DNA of 64,000 nucleotides from Actinoallomurus liliacearum (GTDB lineage: Bacteria > Actinomycetota > Actinomycetes > Streptosporangiales > Streptosporangiaceae). Under the pieces are notes generated by a model, which saw only the letters and a program-made list of their open reading frames with translations, had not been told where the DNA came from and did not search any database. Below are positions 26,165 through 34,183 of this stretch, piece after piece. A program made the translations under genes and the position numbers. The stretch is taken from assembly GCF_039542035.1 (NCBI RefSeq), contig NZ_BAABHJ010000002.1, positions 434,001 through 498,000 of the forward strand, given 5' to 3'. How positions within the stretch are numbered: position 1 is the first letter of the stretch; every line of letters starts with the position of its first letter.

Positions 26165-28227
26165 TTCTTCTCCAGTCGGACGGCGCACACTTTGAACTCC
26201 GGCATCCGCGACGTCGGATCGAGTGCCGGGTTGGTGAGCAGGTTCGCGCGGGCGGGGCCGGCCCAGTGGAAGGGCATGAAGACGGTGTCGCGGCGGATGG
26301 CCGTGCTGAACCGCGCCTTGGCGACCGCGTGGCCCCGCCGGCCGGTGACGCGGACCTCGTCGCCCTCCCCGATCTCCAGCCGGCCGGCCAGGTCGGGGTG
26401 GATCTCGACGTACGCCTCGGGCACCGCGTCGAGCAGCGCCCGCACCCGGCGGGTCTGCGCGCCGCTCTGGTAGTGGGCGAGCACCCGCCCGGTGGTCAGG
26501 TAGATCGGGTAGTCCGCGCACACGTCCTCGGCGGGCCCCCGGTGCTCCACCGGGACGAGGCGGGCGCGGCCGTCCGGCGTGGCGAACCGGTCGAGGAACA
26601 CCCGCGGTGTGCCCGGGTGCCCCTGCCCCGGGCACGGCCAGAAGACGCCGGTCTCGGCGACGATGCGGTCGTAGGTGATGCCGGAGTAGTCGGCGAGCCC
26701 GCCGGCGCTCGCCGCCCGCAGCTCGTCGAACACCTCGGCCGGCTCGGCGCTGAACCGGCCGGGGGCCGCCAGCCGCCCGGCGAGGGCGGCGATGATCTCC
26801 AGGTCGGTGCGGACCTCCGGCGGCCTCGGCACGGCCGCCCGCCGCAGCAGGACCCGGCCCTCCAGGTTGGTGACCGTGCCGGTCTCCTCCGCCCACTGCG
26901 CCGTCGGCAGCACGACGTCGGCGCGTACGGCGGTCTCGGACGGCACGAAGTCGGACACCACGAGGAGGTCGAGCGCGTCGAGGCGGGCCTCGACGCGGCC
27001 CGCGTCCGGCGCGGACACGACCGGGTTCGAACCGAACAGCAGCAGGGCACGCGGCCCGCCGGGCGTGCCGAGCGCGTTCAGCAGCTCGGTGGCCGACAGC
27101 CCGGGGCCCGGCAGGTCGCCCGGGTCGATCCCCCAGACGCGGGCGACGTGCTCGCGCGCGGCCGGGTCGTCGATCTTCCGGTAGCCGGGCAGCTGGTCGG
27201 CCTTCTGCCCGTGTTCGCGGCCGCCCTGCCCGTTGCCCTGTCCGGTCAGGCAGCCGAACCCGGAGCCGGGACGCCCCGGAAGGCCGAGCGCCAGGGCCAG
27301 GTTGATGAAGGCGGTCACCGTGTCGGTCCCGGTGGCGTGCTGCTCGGCGCCGCGCGCGGTCAGGATCAGCGCGTCCGCCGCGTCGCCCAGCATGCGCACG
27401 GCCGCGCGCATCGCCGTCACCGGCACGCCGGTGATCCGCTCGACGCGCTCGGGCCAGTAGCCGTTGACGACGGTGCGGACGGCCTCGAAGCCCGCGGTGC
27501 GCTCGTCGAGGTAGGCCTTGTCGACCAGTCCCTCGGTGATCGCCAGGTGCAGCAGGCCGTTCGCGAGGGCCAGGTCCGTGCCCGGCGTGACCTGCAGGTG
27601 CAGGTCCGCGCGGCGGGCGGTCGGGGTCTCCCGCGGGTCGATGACGATCAGCTTGCCGCCCCGCTCGCGCTGGGCGGTCAGGTGCCGGACGAACGGCGGC
27701 ATCGTCTCGGCGACGTTGCCGCCGGCCAGCAGGATGGCGCCGGCGGCGGCGACGTCGGTGATCGGCACGGGCAGGCCCCGGTCCAGGCCGAACGCGCGGT
27801 TCTGCGCCGCGGCCGCCGACGACATGCAGAAACGGCCGTTGTAGTCGATGTTGGGCGTACGGAGCGCGACGCGGGCGAACTTGCCGAGCTGGTAGGCCTT
27901 CTCGTTGGTCAGCCCGCCGCCGCCGAAGACCGCGACGGCCGAGCGGCCGTACGCCTCCTGGATCCGGCGGACCTCGGCGGCGATCCGGTCCAGCGCGGCG
28001 TCCCAGGAGACCGGCTCGAGAGGAGCGTCCCGATGCGCCCGCATGAGGGGCACGGTCAGCCGGTCCGGCGTGCGCAGGAGGTCTCCGGCGGTCCACCCCT
28101 TCTGGCAGAGCGCCCCGCCACCGCCCCCGTTGGCCGGGACGTCGTCGCGGGGCGCGACGGTGCCGGGGCCGACGAGCATGCCGCACTGCAGCGCGCAGTA
28201 CGGACAGTGGGTGGGTATGGGCGACAT
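26161..28227 (-). CDS. nasA: Assimilatory nitrate reductase, molybdopterin catalytic subunit
   Basis: 688-residue cytoplasmic bis-MGD oxidoreductase. An N-terminal [4Fe-4S] site is formed by C8, C11, C15 and C41 (HCPYCALQC ... LCQKGW); the likely Mo ligand is the Cys in NGRFCMSSA (~134); the MGD regions (TARGAEQHATGTDT, TGQGNGQGGREHGQ) and the C-terminal molydopterin dinucleotide domain (YLTTGRVLAHYQSGAQTRR) are present. There is no Tat signal, as expected for the assimilatory type. The ATG lies only 6 bases after the -10 box, so the mRNA is probably leaderless. Co-translated with the FAD partner; divergent from narK. Confidence 0.93.
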   Translation of the reverse strand: MSPIPTHCPYCALQCGMLVGPGTVAPRDDVPANGGGGGALCQKGWTAGDLLRTPDRLTVPLMRAHRDAPLEPVSWDAALDRIAAEVRRIQEAYGRSAVAVFGGGGLTNEKAYQLGKFARVALRTPNIDYNGRFCMSSAAAAQNRAFGLDRGLPVPITDVAAAGAILLAGGNVAETMPPFVRHLTAQRERGGKLIVIDPRETPTARRADLHLQVTPGTDLALANGLLHLAITEGLVDKAYLDERTAGFEAVRTVVNGYWPERVERITGVPVTAMRAAVRMLGDAADALILTARGAEQHATGTDTVTAFINLALALGLPGRPGSGFGCLTGQGNGQGGREHGQKADQLPGYRKIDDPAAREHVARVWGIDPGDLPGPGLSATELLNALGTPGGPRALLLFGSNPVVSAPDAGRVEARLDALDLLVVSDFVPSETAVRADVVLPTAQWAEETGTVTNLEGRVLLRRAAVPRPPEVRTDLEIIAALAGRLAAPGRFSAEPAEVFDELRAASAGGLADYSGITYDRIVAETGVFWPCPGQGHPGTPRVFLDRFATPDGRARLVPVEHRGPAEDVCADYPIYLTTGRVLAHYQSGAQTRRVRALLDAVPEAYVEIHPDLAGRLEIGEGDEVRVTGRRGHAVAKARFSTAIRRDTVFMPFHWAGPARANLLTNPALDPTSRMPEFKVCAVRLEKK

Positions 28228-28228
28228 G

Positions 28229-28287
28229 CCTCGATCGTGTGGTCGAGGCGTTTCACAGCCGGGTCCGCGGTGTTACCGGGCCGCTAC
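28229..28287 (-). promoter_or_regulatory. nasA promoter with four-part GlnR-type box
   Basis: Minus strand: GTAGC-N6-GTAAC-N6-GACCC-N6-GAAAC, 10 bases, -10 CACGAT, CGAGGC, then the nasA ATG. It is element-for-element the same as the nirB promoter, including the GATCGAGG around the -10. The GAAAC element covers the -35 position, as for an activator that contacts sigma region 4. Predicted start at or next to the A of the ATG. Confidence 0.75.
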
Positions 28288-28398
28288 AACCACTTCACCG
28301 AGGCCGCTGACCTGCGGTGCGGTGAGTGAACTCTCACAGCCCGCCCCGGCTCGGGTGCGGGGAAGTTATCACCATCGCATTACGCGACACACACCGGA

Positions 28399-28419
28399 GA
28401 AACGGGCCGTTCCTAGCTT
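28399..28419 (+). promoter_or_regulatory. Candidate narK promoter, weaker GlnR-type half-site
   Basis: GAAAC (28399) is followed after exactly 10 bases by TAGCTT (28414), the same spacing as in the nasA and nirB promoters. The further upstream elements at 11-base steps (CACAC, GCATT, TTATC) are poor matches. Predicted start ~28426, with a 38-base leader holding CAGGAGG. Confidence 0.45.
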
Positions 28420-28463
28420 CGGCGCAGCACCCCAGCCAGGGCACCGCAGCCAGGAGGACCCGA

Positions 28464-29798
28464 ATGACCATCATCGAACAACGCCTTCCCCGCGGCGGCA
28501 CGGCCGGACGCCGGTGGATCGCGGACTGGCGCCCGGAGGAGCGGGACTTCTGGGAGGAGACGGGAGCGAGGGTCGCGCGGCGCAACCTCGCCTTCTCGAT
28601 CTTCTCCGAGCACATCGGGTTCTCGGTGTGGAGCCTCTGGTCCGTGCTGGTGCTGTTCCTCGGCCCGGCCTACCACGTCGACCCCGCCGGGAAGTTCCTG
28701 CTGACGACGGTCCCCACGGCGCTCGGCGCCGCCCTGCGCCTGCCGTACACCTTCGCGGTCGCCAGGTTCGGCGGGCGCAACTGGACGATGTTCAGCGCCG
28801 CGCTGCTGCTGATCCCGGCGGTGTCGGCCGCCGTCCTGGTCCGGCCGGGCGTCTCCTTCAGCACGCTGCTGGTCCTCGCCGCGGTGGCCGGGGTGGGCGG
28901 CGGCAACTTCGCCTCTTCGATGGCCAACATCAACGCGTTCTATCCGCAGCGGCTCAAGGGGTGGGCGCTCGGGATCAACGCCGGCGGCGGCAACATCGGC
29001 GTGGCCGTCGTCCAGTTGGTCGGGCTGGCGGTGCTGGCGACGGCCGGCAGGGGCCACCCGCGACTGGTCGCTGGGATCTACATCCCCTTCATCGTGCTGG
29101 CCGCGCTGGGCGCCGCGCTGCGGATGGACAACCTCGCCGGGATGCGCAACGACAAGCGGGCGATGCGCGACGTCATGACGGAACCGCACAGCTGGATCAT
29201 GTCGCTGCTGTACGTCGGGACGTTCGGATCGTTCATCGGGTTCGGCTTCGCCTTCGGCCAGGTGCTGCAGGTGCAGTTCAAAGCGGACTTCGACACGCCG
29301 ATCAAGGCGGCGTACCTGACGTTCCTCGGCCCGCTGCTGGGCTCGCTGATCCGGCCCGTCGGCGGCTGGGCGGCGGACCGGCTCGGCGGAGCCAGGGTCA
29401 CCTTCTGGAACTTCGCGGCGATGGCGGTCGGCGCCTCGGTCGTCCTCGGCGCGTCCGCCGCGCGGTCGCTGCCGCTCTTCCTCACCGGGTTCGTGCTGCT
29501 GTTCGTCTTCAGCGGCGTCGGGAACGGCTCGACCTACAAGATGATCCCCGCGATCTTCCGGGCCAAGGCCCCGACGGAGGACGAGGCCCGCCGGCTGTCG
29601 GGCGCCCTCATCGGCGTGGCGGGCGCGGTCGGGGCGTTCGGCGGCGTCCTGGTCAACCTGGCCTTCCGCCAGTCGTTCCTGACCTACAAGACGGGCAACG
29701 GCGCGTACATCGCCTTCATCGCCTACTACGTCCTCTGCGCCGTGGTGACCTGGGCGGTCTACCTCCGCCGATCCCCGCGGCGACTGCCGGGCGTCTGA
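28464..29798 (+). CDS. narK: Nitrate/nitrite transporter NarK (MFS)
   Basis: 444 residues, ~12 hydrophobic segments. The nitrate signature GGGNFASSMANINAFYP (~150) and the second signature region SGVGNGSTYKMIP (~355), each with the conserved glycines and a nearby arginine, identify the NNP family. Start chosen at the ATG after CAGGAGG; the frame is open further upstream through the promoter. It imports nitrate (and/or exports nitrite) for the divergent nasA and the nir operon. Confidence 0.95.
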   Translation: MTIIEQRLPRGGTAGRRWIADWRPEERDFWEETGARVARRNLAFSIFSEHIGFSVWSLWSVLVLFLGPAYHVDPAGKFLLTTVPTALGAALRLPYTFAVARFGGRNWTMFSAALLLIPAVSAAVLVRPGVSFSTLLVLAAVAGVGGGNFASSMANINAFYPQRLKGWALGINAGGGNIGVAVVQLVGLAVLATAGRGHPRLVAGIYIPFIVLAALGAALRMDNLAGMRNDKRAMRDVMTEPHSWIMSLLYVGTFGSFIGFGFAFGQVLQVQFKADFDTPIKAAYLTFLGPLLGSLIRPVGGWAADRLGGARVTFWNFAAMAVGASVVLGASAARSLPLFLTGFVLLFVFSGVGNGSTYKMIPAIFRAKAPTEDEARRLSGALIGVAGAVGAFGGVLVNLAFRQSFLTYKTGNGAYIAFIAYYVLCAVVTWAVYLRRSPRRLPGV

Positions 29799-29809
29799 AC
29801 GGGCGCGGC

Positions 29810-29830
29810 GCCGCCCCGCCGAGGGGCGGC
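29810..29830. terminator. Terminator between narK and the ECF sigma gene
   Basis: Perfect 8-bp inverted repeat GCCGCCCC/GGGGCGGC with a 5-base loop, 12 bases after the narK stop and 10 before the end of the convergent sigma-factor gene. Confidence 0.65.
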
Positions 29831-29839
29831 ACCGGGCCG

Positions 29840-30844
29840 TCAGAGCGTCGGCGGCAGGCCGAACCGCGGGAACAACTCCGGGCCGAACGTCGTGATCTCC
29901 TTGATCCGGTCGTCCTCGACGCGCAGGACGTCGAACTTGAACGCCCTGAACTCCGAGTCGCCCGGCCGCCGCAGGTAGCTCGCCGCGGTCGGCATCCGGT
30001 TCGCCGACGTCGGGACGAGACGCCAGTCGCCGTCCCGGTCCTCCCCGAACGCCCGCTCGAGGAGCGGCGTGAGCGCCGCCAGGCCCTCGTAGCGGTACGG
30101 GTACGGCGGCATCGTGACGCGCACGTCCTCGGCCGCGATCGCGATGGCGGCCGCGGCGTCGCAGCGTTCGTGCGCGTCGATGAACCGGTCGAGCAGCGCA
30201 CGCTCCGCACCGCTCAGCCCACCCGTCGACCACTCGGTGCGGCGCGCCGGCAGTTGCCGCTGCATCGTCGCGCGGGCCCGCTGCAGCGCGCTGTTGGCCG
30301 CGGCGACGCTCGTGCCCAGCAGCTCCGCCGTCTCAGCCGCCGACCTGGCGAGCACGTCGCGCGCGAGGAACGCCGCCCGCTGTCTCGGCGGCAGCGCCTG
30401 CAGGGCCGCGACGAACGCCAGCTCGATCGTCTCCCGCTCGACCACGACCGCGTCCGGTCCCTCGTCGGCCGGCGCGACCTCCTCGAGCAGACCGTCCGGG
30501 TACGGCTGCAGCCACGGCACCTCGGCGAACGAGCCGGCCCGGATCGGCCGGCGTGCGGCGCGCCGGAGCAGGTCCAGGCAGACGTTCGTCGCGATCCGGT
30601 AGAGCCACGCGCGGAACAGCGTGTCTCCGTCGAAGCCCTCCCGGCCGCGCCAGGCCCGCAGGAACGTCTCCTGCACGGCGTCCTCCGCCTCGTCGAAGGA
30701 CGCCAGCATCCGGTAGCAGTGGACGTGCAGCTCACGCCGGTGCCGCTCGGTGAGCGCGGCGAACGCCGACTCGTCGCCCGCGACGGCCGCGGCGATCTCG
30801 TCCCTCGGGTCCGGCGTGCGCGTCGCCTCGGCGGTGCCCGTCAT
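29840..30844 (-). CDS. ECF sigma factor with C-terminal SnoaL-like domain (SigG type)
   Basis: 334 residues, longer than a plain ECF sigma (~180). Sigma region 2 (ESAFAALTERHRRELHVHCYRML, DAVQETFLRAWRG, LYRIATNVCLDLLRR), region 4 (LPPRQRAAFLARDVLA, SAAETAELLGTSVAAANSALQRARA), then a SnoaL/NTF2-like domain (residues ~205-330). Such fused ECFs need the tail for activity and usually have no classical anti-sigma factor; none is seen here. It lies 64 bases downstream of a VOC-domain gene on the same strand, probably one operon. Confidence 0.9.
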   Translation of the reverse strand: MTGTAEATRTPDPRDEIAAAVAGDESAFAALTERHRRELHVHCYRMLASFDEAEDAVQETFLRAWRGREGFDGDTLFRAWLYRIATNVCLDLLRRAARRPIRAGSFAEVPWLQPYPDGLLEEVAPADEGPDAVVVERETIELAFVAALQALPPRQRAAFLARDVLARSAAETAELLGTSVAAANSALQRARATMQRQLPARRTEWSTGGLSGAERALLDRFIDAHERCDAAAAIAIAAEDVRVTMPPYPYRYEGLAALTPLLERAFGEDRDGDWRLVPTSANRMPTAASYLRRPGDSEFRAFKFDVLRVEDDRIKEITTFGPELFPRFGLPPTL

Positions 30845-30908
30845 GAGACCTCCTTCGTCGGCCTCATGACCAAGGTGCCGTGCCTACCGATTCCCTCGCT
30901 TCGCTCGG

Positions 30909-31325
30909 TCATGCTGCGCCGCCGCCGCGCCGGACCTGCTGGAGCAGCCAGCCGTTGCCGTCCGGGTCACTGAAGGAGGCGAAGTTCGCGTAGTCGCGCT
31001 CCTCCGCGTCGTGCCCCGGCACCGGGCCGCCGGCCTCGTGGTGGAAGACCTCGCTCACCGCCAGGCCGCGCTGGACGAGCTCGGCGCGTACGGCCTCGAT
31101 GTCGGTGACCACCAGGTGCAGGCCCTGCACCGCACCGGCCGTCTCCTTGTTCTTCATCAGCGCGATCGAGCAGGCCGAACCGGGGGGCGTGAGCTGCACC
31201 ACGCGGAAGTCCTCGCCCGCGCTGAAGTCGACGTCCACCGTGAAACCGGCCTTCTCGGCGTAGAACGCCTTCGCCCGGTCGACGTCCGAGACGGGGACGA
31301 CGATGAGTTCGAGCTTCATCTCCAT
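30909..31325 (-). CDS. VOC/glyoxalase-family protein
   Basis: 138 residues with paired beta-alpha-beta-beta-beta modules: MKLELIVVPVSDVDRAKAFYAEKAGFTVD in the first, GLHLVVTDIEAVRAELVQRG and FASFSDPDGNGWLLQQV in the second. Metal-ligand positions are only partly kept, so it may be a ligand-binding rather than catalytic member. VOC genes beside SigG-type ECF genes are common. It is divergent from a TetR gene across a control region with a perfect palindrome. Confidence 0.85.
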   Translation of the reverse strand: MEMKLELIVVPVSDVDRAKAFYAEKAGFTVDVDFSAGEDFRVVQLTPPGSACSIALMKNKETAGAVQGLHLVVTDIEAVRAELVQRGLAVSEVFHHEAGGPVPGHDAEERDYANFASFSDPDGNGWLLQQVRRGGGAA

Positions 31326-31470
31326 GGTGCTGTCTCCTCGGGTCCGGTCGGCCGCTCGCCGACGTTCTGGTCCATGTAACGACAGGCCTCCGACGAACTC
31401 ATCGGTATCGCGATGAAGATTCTCCTCGAGGTACGCCGTCGGCGCGTTTCCGCCGGCCACCGGACGATAT

Positions 31471-31489
31471 TTGACCGATCGGTCTACAT
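31471..31489. promoter_or_regulatory. TetR operator in the VOC/TetR control region
   Basis: Contains the perfect 12-bp palindrome GACCGATCGGTC (31473-31484) within TTGACCGATCGGTCTACA, 25 bases before the TetR GTG. TTGACC could also serve as a -35. The core TTGACCG(A/T)TCG recurs at the second TetR locus near 33.8 kb. Confidence 0.65.
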
Positions 31490-31508
31490 TCGACTAGCGT
31501 CCTGAGTC

Positions 31509-32090
31509 GTGGCGAGGACGAAGGAGTTCGACCCGGACGCCGTGCTGCAGAAGGCGATGGAGCTGTTCTGGGAGCGCGGGTACGAGGCGACGTCGATGGC
31601 CGACCTCGTCGAGCATCTCGGCATCGCGCGGGCGAGCATCTACGCCACCTTCGGCGGCAAGCACGAGCTCTTCCTCAAGGCGTACGAGCGGTACGCCCAG
31701 ACCCGCGATCTGAACGTCGTCGAGCTCCTGTCACAGCCGGGCCCGGTCCTGCCGGCCGTACGGACGCTGGTGCGGGCCTATGCCGAGGAGTCGGCGGCCG
31801 ATCCGCACCGGCGGGGATGCATGGTCGTGAACACCGCGGTGGAGCTGGCGGGCCGGGATCCACAGGCGGCCCGCCGGGTCGAGGCGAGCTGGGACACGGT
31901 GGAGACCGCCCTGACCTCGGCGCTGACCAGGGCGCGGGCCCAGGGCGAGCTGTCGGCGGACAAGGACCCCCGGGCGCTGGCCCGGTTGCTCCTCGTGCTG
32001 CTGCAGGGAATGCGGGTGCTCGGCCGGGCCCACCCGGATCCGGCGCGCCTCCGCGACGCGGCCGAGCAGGCCCTGGCCGCCCTGGACTGA
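31509..32090 (+). CDS. TetR-family regulator (TetR-1)
   Basis: 193 residues. N-terminal DNA-binding domain ARTKEFDPDAVLQKAMELFWERGYEATSMADLVEHLGIARASIYATFGGK, with a TetR_C domain containing the DPHRRGCMVVNTAVEL motif of the AcuR/YcdC-like group. It begins with GTG. It is divergent from the VOC/ECF genes and closely resembles the TetR at 33169-33750, so the two are paralogues from a duplication. Confidence 0.92.
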   Translation: MARTKEFDPDAVLQKAMELFWERGYEATSMADLVEHLGIARASIYATFGGKHELFLKAYERYAQTRDLNVVELLSQPGPVLPAVRTLVRAYAEESAADPHRRGCMVVNTAVELAGRDPQAARRVEASWDTVETALTSALTRARAQGELSADKDPRALARLLLVLLQGMRVLGRAHPDPARLRDAAEQALAALD

Positions 32091-32201
32091 GAACCACCCG
32101 AACCGGACGGGCGTCCTGCCCAACGACTCGCTCAGTGTCGTGACGCTCGACTCGGACTGCTGATCCGGCAGGCGGGCCGAATCGTCACCGACTGACCCGC
32201 A

Positions 32202-32230
32202 AACGGCCGTCACGGTCAGTGACGGCCGTT
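32202..32230. terminator. Terminator between TetR-1 and the dehydrogenase gene
   Basis: Perfect 12-bp inverted repeat AACGGCCGTCAC with its complement around the loop GGTCA, followed by CGTTCTT. It lies just before the end of the convergent dehydrogenase gene. Confidence 0.8.
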
Positions 32231-32248
32231 CGTTCTTCCATCGCCCCG

Positions 32249-33097
32249 TCAGGCGGTGAAGGCGGCGAAGTAGGCGGCCGCCATGTCCTCCTCGGCGTGG
32301 CCCGCGAGGGCGGCCCGCCGGAAACGCTCGCGGGCGGCCTCCATGACGTCCATCCGGACCCCGGCGGACGCGCCGGCCGCGCAGATCAGCCGGGTGTCCT
32401 TCTCGGCGCCTGCCACGGTGAAGGTCGGCGCGAAGTCGCGCTCGATGATCGCGGCGGCCTTCTGCTGGAACAGCGCGCTGTTCATCGGACCGGCACCGAC
32501 GACGTCACGGAACGCCTGCGGGTCGACGCCCAGGGCCTGGGCCAGACCGAGAGCCTCGCCGACGCCGGAGACCAGGGTGAGGGCCCAGGTGTTCGTGACG
32601 AGCTTGAGCCGGCTGCCCGCCCCCGCCGGGCCGAGCCACAGCGTCTGCTTGCCGACCGCGTCGAACACCGGGCGCAAAGGTTCCCGGGCGGCCTCCGGCC
32701 CGGAGGCGAGGACGACCAACCGTCCCTGCTCCGCGGGTTGCCGGCTGCCCTGCACCGGGGCGTCGACGAACACGAGGCCGTGCCGCTCGGCGATCGCGCG
32801 CAGATCGTCCAGCGGCGCGAGGCCGACCGTGCTCATCTGCGCCCAGATCTGTCCCTCCCGCAGGCCCGGGGCGGCCTGCTCCATCGCCTGGCGCACGGCC
32901 TCGCCGTCGTTCAGCATCGTGATGATCACGGTGGCGCCCTCCACCGCCTCGGCGGGACCGTCGGCGACCTTCAGGCCCTCGACGGCCTCGGCCTTCGCCC
33001 GCGTGCGGTTCCAGCCCCGAAGGTCGACGCCCTGCGCCAGCAGGTTGCGGGCCATCGCCGCGCCCATGATCCCGGTGCCCAGCAGTGCCACGGTCAT
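32249..33097 (-). CDS. NAD(P)-dependent beta-hydroxyacid dehydrogenase-like protein
   Basis: 282 residues. Rossmann N terminus MTVALLGTGIMGAAMARNLL (GxGxxG), the substrate-binding block VFVDAPVQGSRQPAEQG, and the catalytic lysine in GAGSRLKLVTNTW (~170) assign it to the 3-hydroxyisobutyrate/6-phosphogluconate dehydrogenase superfamily. The frame is open upstream, but this ATG gives the family N terminus. Its promoter region contains a copy of the site also found before the neighbouring TetR gene. Confidence 0.9.
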   Translation of the reverse strand: MTVALLGTGIMGAAMARNLLAQGVDLRGWNRTRAKAEAVEGLKVADGPAEAVEGATVIITMLNDGEAVRQAMEQAAPGLREGQIWAQMSTVGLAPLDDLRAIAERHGLVFVDAPVQGSRQPAEQGRLVVLASGPEAAREPLRPVFDAVGKQTLWLGPAGAGSRLKLVTNTWALTLVSGVGEALGLAQALGVDPQAFRDVVGAGPMNSALFQQKAAAIIERDFAPTFTVAGAEKDTRLICAAGASAGVRMDVMEAARERFRRAALAGHAEEDMAAAYFAAFTA

Positions 33098-33114
33098 CGG
33101 TCCATCTCCTCTTT

Positions 33115-33131
33115 CTTGACTGCTCGTTACA
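33115..33131. promoter_or_regulatory. TetR-2 type operator before the dehydrogenase gene
   Basis: CTTGACTGCTCGTTACA; matches the reverse complement of the site at 33772-33788 at 15 of 17 positions. It is 18 bases upstream of the dehydrogenase ATG, so a bound repressor would block initiation. Confidence 0.55.
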
Positions 33132-33168
33132 TATTCGGGGCATGACGCGACGCCGAGCGCCCGCCACG

Positions 33169-33750
33169 TCACGGCAGCACGCCGAGGGCCGTCTCGACGA
33201 CGCCGGTCAGCCGCCGCCGGTCGGGCCCGGCCTTGGCCATGACACGCAGCCCCTGGATGGCCGTGATGAAGAAGTCGGCCAGCCCCGGGACGTCGGCGTC
33301 CGGAGGGAGTTCCCCGCGCTCCCGTGCCCGGGTGAGCGCGGCCGCGATCGACTCGCGCACTCCGCCGAGCGCGTCGGCGACAATGCGCCCCGAGACGGAG
33401 TCGTGCGGAAGCCGTTCGACCGCGGTGTTCGTCACCAGGCAGCCGCGCCTGTCGGCGTCCCGCGCCGCCTCGTCGACCAGCGACAGCAGCAGGTCGCCGA
33501 TGACCTCCCGGATCGGGACGTCCCGTTCGAGGCGGGCCGTCATCCGCGCCGAGGACATCTCGACATAGCGCCGGAGGCCCGCCTCGTACAGCCCGTCCTT
33601 GCTGCCGAAGGCCGCGTAGAGCGAGCCGCGCCCCAGCCCGGTCGCGTCCACCAGGTCCTGGATCGAGGTGGCCTCGTAGCCGCGCCGCCAGAACAGCTCC
33701 ATCGCCGACCGGACGACCGTGTCGGTGTCGAACTCCCGGGTCCGTGCCAT
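33169..33750 (-). CDS. TetR-family regulator (TetR-2)
   Basis: 193 residues from MARTREFDTDTVVRSAMELFWRRGYEATSIQDLVDATGLGRGSLYAAFGSK; the C-terminal domain has RDADRRGCLVTNTAVERL. A second ATG 18 bases upstream is in frame, but the MARTREF start matches the paralogue. It lies 71 bases upstream of the dehydrogenase gene on the same strand, and the shared operator suggests that it represses both itself and the dehydrogenase. Confidence 0.92.
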   Translation of the reverse strand: MARTREFDTDTVVRSAMELFWRRGYEATSIQDLVDATGLGRGSLYAAFGSKDGLYEAGLRRYVEMSSARMTARLERDVPIREVIGDLLLSLVDEAARDADRRGCLVTNTAVERLPHDSVSGRIVADALGGVRESIAAALTRARERGELPPDADVPGLADFFITAIQGLRVMAKAGPDRRRLTGVVETALGVLP

Positions 33751-33771
33751 GACCAGGACGATAGCCAAATC

Positions 33772-33788
33772 TGTAACGAACGGTCAAG
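33772..33788. promoter_or_regulatory. TetR-2 type operator before its own gene
   Basis: TGTAACGAACGGTCAAG, reverse complement CTTGACCGTTCGTTACA. It pairs with the copy at 33115-33131 and shares TTGACCG(A/T)TCG with the TetR-1 operator. Confidence 0.55.
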
Positions 33789-33903
33789 AAAAGCCCGGCG
33801 ACACACCTCCGGCCACCTACCGCTCACCTCTCGATGAGAATCCTGCCCGATTCCGGGCAGAATTCTTGCTTTTGCGATTCCAGACCCGGCAACATCGTCG
33901 CTC

Positions 33904-34173
33904 GTGTCCGGACACCCCCATGACGAGCTCGTCGCCCACCTCAGCCGTACGTCGCCGCTGAGTCCCGGCGAGGCGGCGCGTGTCGTCGCCGACGTGCTCG
34001 CCTACTTCGCCGAGCCCGCCGAGGACTTCGTCCGCCGGCGGCACGCCGAGCTGAAGGCGCGCGGGCTGACGAACGACCGGATCTTCGAACGCATCGCCGC
34101 CGAGCTGCCGTCGTGGCGGGTCGCTCCCCCGGAGCTCTCGCTGCGCCAGCTTCGCCGCATCGTCTACGGATGA
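33904..34173 (+). CDS. Small conserved protein upstream of glmS
   Basis: 89 residues from GTG. The C-terminal half, RRRHAELKARGLTNDRIFERIAAEL then PELSLRQLRRIVYG, has the look of a conserved helical unit that I recall from short unassigned proteins in other bacteria; no function is known to me. It ends 10 bases before glmS, with GAAGGAGA between them, so the two are probably co-expressed and it may act with or regulate the aminotransferase. Confidence 0.75.
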   Translation: MSGHPHDELVAHLSRTSPLSPGEAARVVADVLAYFAEPAEDFVRRRHAELKARGLTNDRIFERIAAELPSWRVAPPELSLRQLRRIVYG

Positions 34174-34183
34174 AGGAGACCTG

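Noticed and set aside
26161..28186. Apparent long N-terminal extension of the FAD/BFD protein
   Set aside because: It is the nitrate reductase gene read in a second frame; the GTGA overlap at 26161-26164 separates two proteins.
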